From Methylosinus sp. LW4 (GTDB lineage: Bacteria; Pseudomonadota; Alphaproteobacteria; Rhizobiales; Beijerinckiaceae), in assembly GCF_000379125.1 (NCBI RefSeq), contig NZ_KB900627.1:64312-128311 (forward strand): DNA of 64,000 bases. Reading direction: 5' to 3'. Below are positions 52,201-55,200 of this stretch, in pieces; within the stretch, counting starts at the first letter, position 1; every line of letters starts with the position of its first letter. Position numbers and translations under genes: made by a program. The notes beneath the pieces are model-generated. The model was not told where the DNA came from. It was given only the letters and a program-made list of their open reading frames with translations, and searched no databases.

Positions 52201-55200
52201 ACGATCTCCAAGGCGGTCGGCGTGACGGTGGACAATGCGCCGCCGAGTTTCGTCTCCTTCGGCAATAGCGGCCCGGTGAGCGAAGGCGCGGCCTCCGCGA
52301 CGGTGACATTCTCCGGCGTGACCGATCCGTCGCCGGTGGACGCGGCGTCGCTGACCTATCGCTATGACTTCGACAATAATGGAACCTTCGATCTCGTGCA
52401 GGGCGCGGGGCCGGCGACGGTTCCCGGCCAATATTTGCGGCAGAGCGGCGCGCTGCTCGTTCACGGCCAGATCGTCGACAAGGACGGCGGCGTCGCCGAC
52501 GCCTATACGACGATCGCCATCAATGAGGTCGCGCCGACGCTGACCGTCGCGGGCGCCGCAACGGCGGACGAAGGCGCGATATACAGCCTGTCGCTGTCCG
52601 CGACCGATCCGGGCGCCGACAAGATCAAATGGTGGGATGTGAATTGGGGCGATGGCGCGCAGGATCACATTCTGATCGATGCCGCCGCCGCCGATGGCGA
52701 TGTCGTCGCCACGCATAGCTATGCGGATAATGGCGCCTATACGATAAAGACCGGCGCGACCGACAATGACGGCTCTTATGTCGCCGCCGACAAAATCGTG
52801 ACCGTGCTCAATGTGGCGCCCACGCTGCAGACTGTCGCCGTCACGCCGGCCGCGGGACCGGGACCGGCGGAGATCGCCGAGAACGCGTTCGCGCGATTGA
52901 GCGGCCGCATCGTCGATCCGGGCGCGCTCGACAGCTTCCGGCTCAATGTCGCCTGGGGCGACGGGCAGAGCGAGATCGTCGATCTCACGGCCGGCGCGCT
53001 CAATTTCGACGTCGCCCATCGCTATGTTCAGGACTGCGTCTACACGATCACGACCAATATCGTCGACAAGGATCAAGGCGCGAGCGCGCCGACGGTTCTC
53101 AGCCTGAAGGTCGATAATGTCGCGCCCGTCGCCGGCGCTCTGAGCGTGGTTCCGAGCGCGTCTCGAGAGGGCTCGTCGGTCACTGTCTCCGGCGTCTACA
53201 CAGACGCCGGCCCGCTCGATCTGCATAGCGTCGCGATCGACTGGGGCGACGGCTCCACATCCACGAGCGTGGGAGCCGGCGCGACGATCGCCGTCGATGC
53301 GGTCAATCGCGCCTATGCCGCGAGCCATGTCTATCTCGACAATCCGGCCGGCGGCTCCGATTACACGATCTCCGCCATTGTGACCGACGACGCCGGGGCC
53401 AAGAGCAATGTCTCGACGGCGAGCGTCATCGTGACCAATGCGGCGCCGATCATTTCCGATCTCACGTTGAACGGCGTCGGCGCCAAGAAGCAGACGATCG
53501 GCGGCGCGCTCGCCTCCACTCTGACCATAGACGAGAATGGGACGGTGACGCTGCTCGGCCATTTCACCGACGCCGGCGCGCTGGACACGCATTCCGGCTC
53601 TGTGGTCTGGGGCGACGGCGGCGCCTCCGCGCTGACCATAGACGAGGCGAGCCATACATTCACCGCGACGCATCGCTATCTCGACGACAATCCGACGGGA
53701 ACCGCGGCCGATGATTATCGCATCGATCTGACGCTTTCCGACAAGGATGGCGCCTCGGCGACGATCAGCGCGGCGGTCACTGTGGCGAATGTCGCGCCGG
53801 TCTTCGCCACCTTCACCAATAATGCGGCGGAAGTCGGCAATGTGCTGCCGGGCGAGCCGGTCGTGCTCACGGGCGTCTTCGCCGATCCGGGAACGCTGGA
53901 CAGCTATACGCTCATCGTCGATTGGGGCGATGGGACAGCGGCGGAGACCATCGCCTACGCCGCCGGAACGCGCGACTTCCAGCTGACGCATAATTATCGC
54001 GATCCGGGCTTCTGGACGATCTCGGCGCGCCTCGCCGACGATGATCTTGGCGTCGCCACCGCGACCACCGAGGCGCGGCTCACCGGCGTCGCTCTGCTCG
54101 ACGGCGTGCTGCGCATCGCCGGAACGCCGCAGGACGACACGGTGATCGTGCGCAAGCCGCTGGAGCCCGTCGCCTATTGGAATTTCAACGAGACCAGCGG
54201 AACCGCCGTCGCCGACAGCGCCGGAACGCCGCAGAATGGAACGCTCTACACGGATCGCGCGCCGGATCGCGCCGACGCTGGCCCGTCTGCGGCTTTCGCG
54301 CCCTTCGGCGCGGCCAATTCGATCGAGTTCCACGACGACACTAAGGAATATGTCGCCGTCGCCGACGATCCGGTCTTCAATCTCGCGAGCGGCGCGGTGC
54401 AGCTCTGGTTCGACGCCAATGACACGGGTCGCGGCTGGTGCGACACGCAGGTCCTCTTCTCCAAGAACAAGAGCGGGACGGGCGCCGGCCAGCTGACCAT
54501 CGGCGTCGATGAGGGGACCTTGTTCGCCGAGCTCGAGGGCGTCGATGCGACCGGGCGGCTCACCGTCTTCCGTGTGGAAGGCGGCGACAATGTCTCTTGC
54601 GGCGATTGGCATAATGTCGCCTTCACCTTCGGCGAAGCCGGCATGAAGCTCTATCTCGACGGCGCGCTCGTCGGCGAGAACGCCTATACGGGCGGATTGC
54701 AGGGCAATCATGAGGCGATCGTCATCGGCGGCTCCAACGCCGACAATCGCAACACGTCCGGCAATCTCTCCAAGCTGACGATCAGCGATTCCTTCTCCGG
54801 CCATATCGACGAGGTTTCCGTCTATGGCCGCCAGCTGAGCGATCAGCAGGTTCAGGATGTGATGCAGAAGGGCGCGCGCGGCGCCAATGATCCCAATGGC
54901 GCGACGATCGAGGTCTATGCGAGCTTCCTGCCGATCATCGGGCAGAATGTCATCAAGACGTTCAACGCCGCCGATGTGAAGTCCATCGTCATCGCCACGG
55001 GCGGAGGAAACGACATTGTGACTGTCGACGCGAGCGTCGATGCGCCGCTGACGGTGAAGGCCGGCGACGGCAATGACACGGTTCGGGCGGGCTCGGGGCC
55101 GTCGGTGCTGCTCGGCGGCCTCGGCGACGACACGCTGATCGGCGGCTCCGCCAATGACGTCATTCTCGGCGGCGACGGCGCCGATTACATCGTCGGCGGC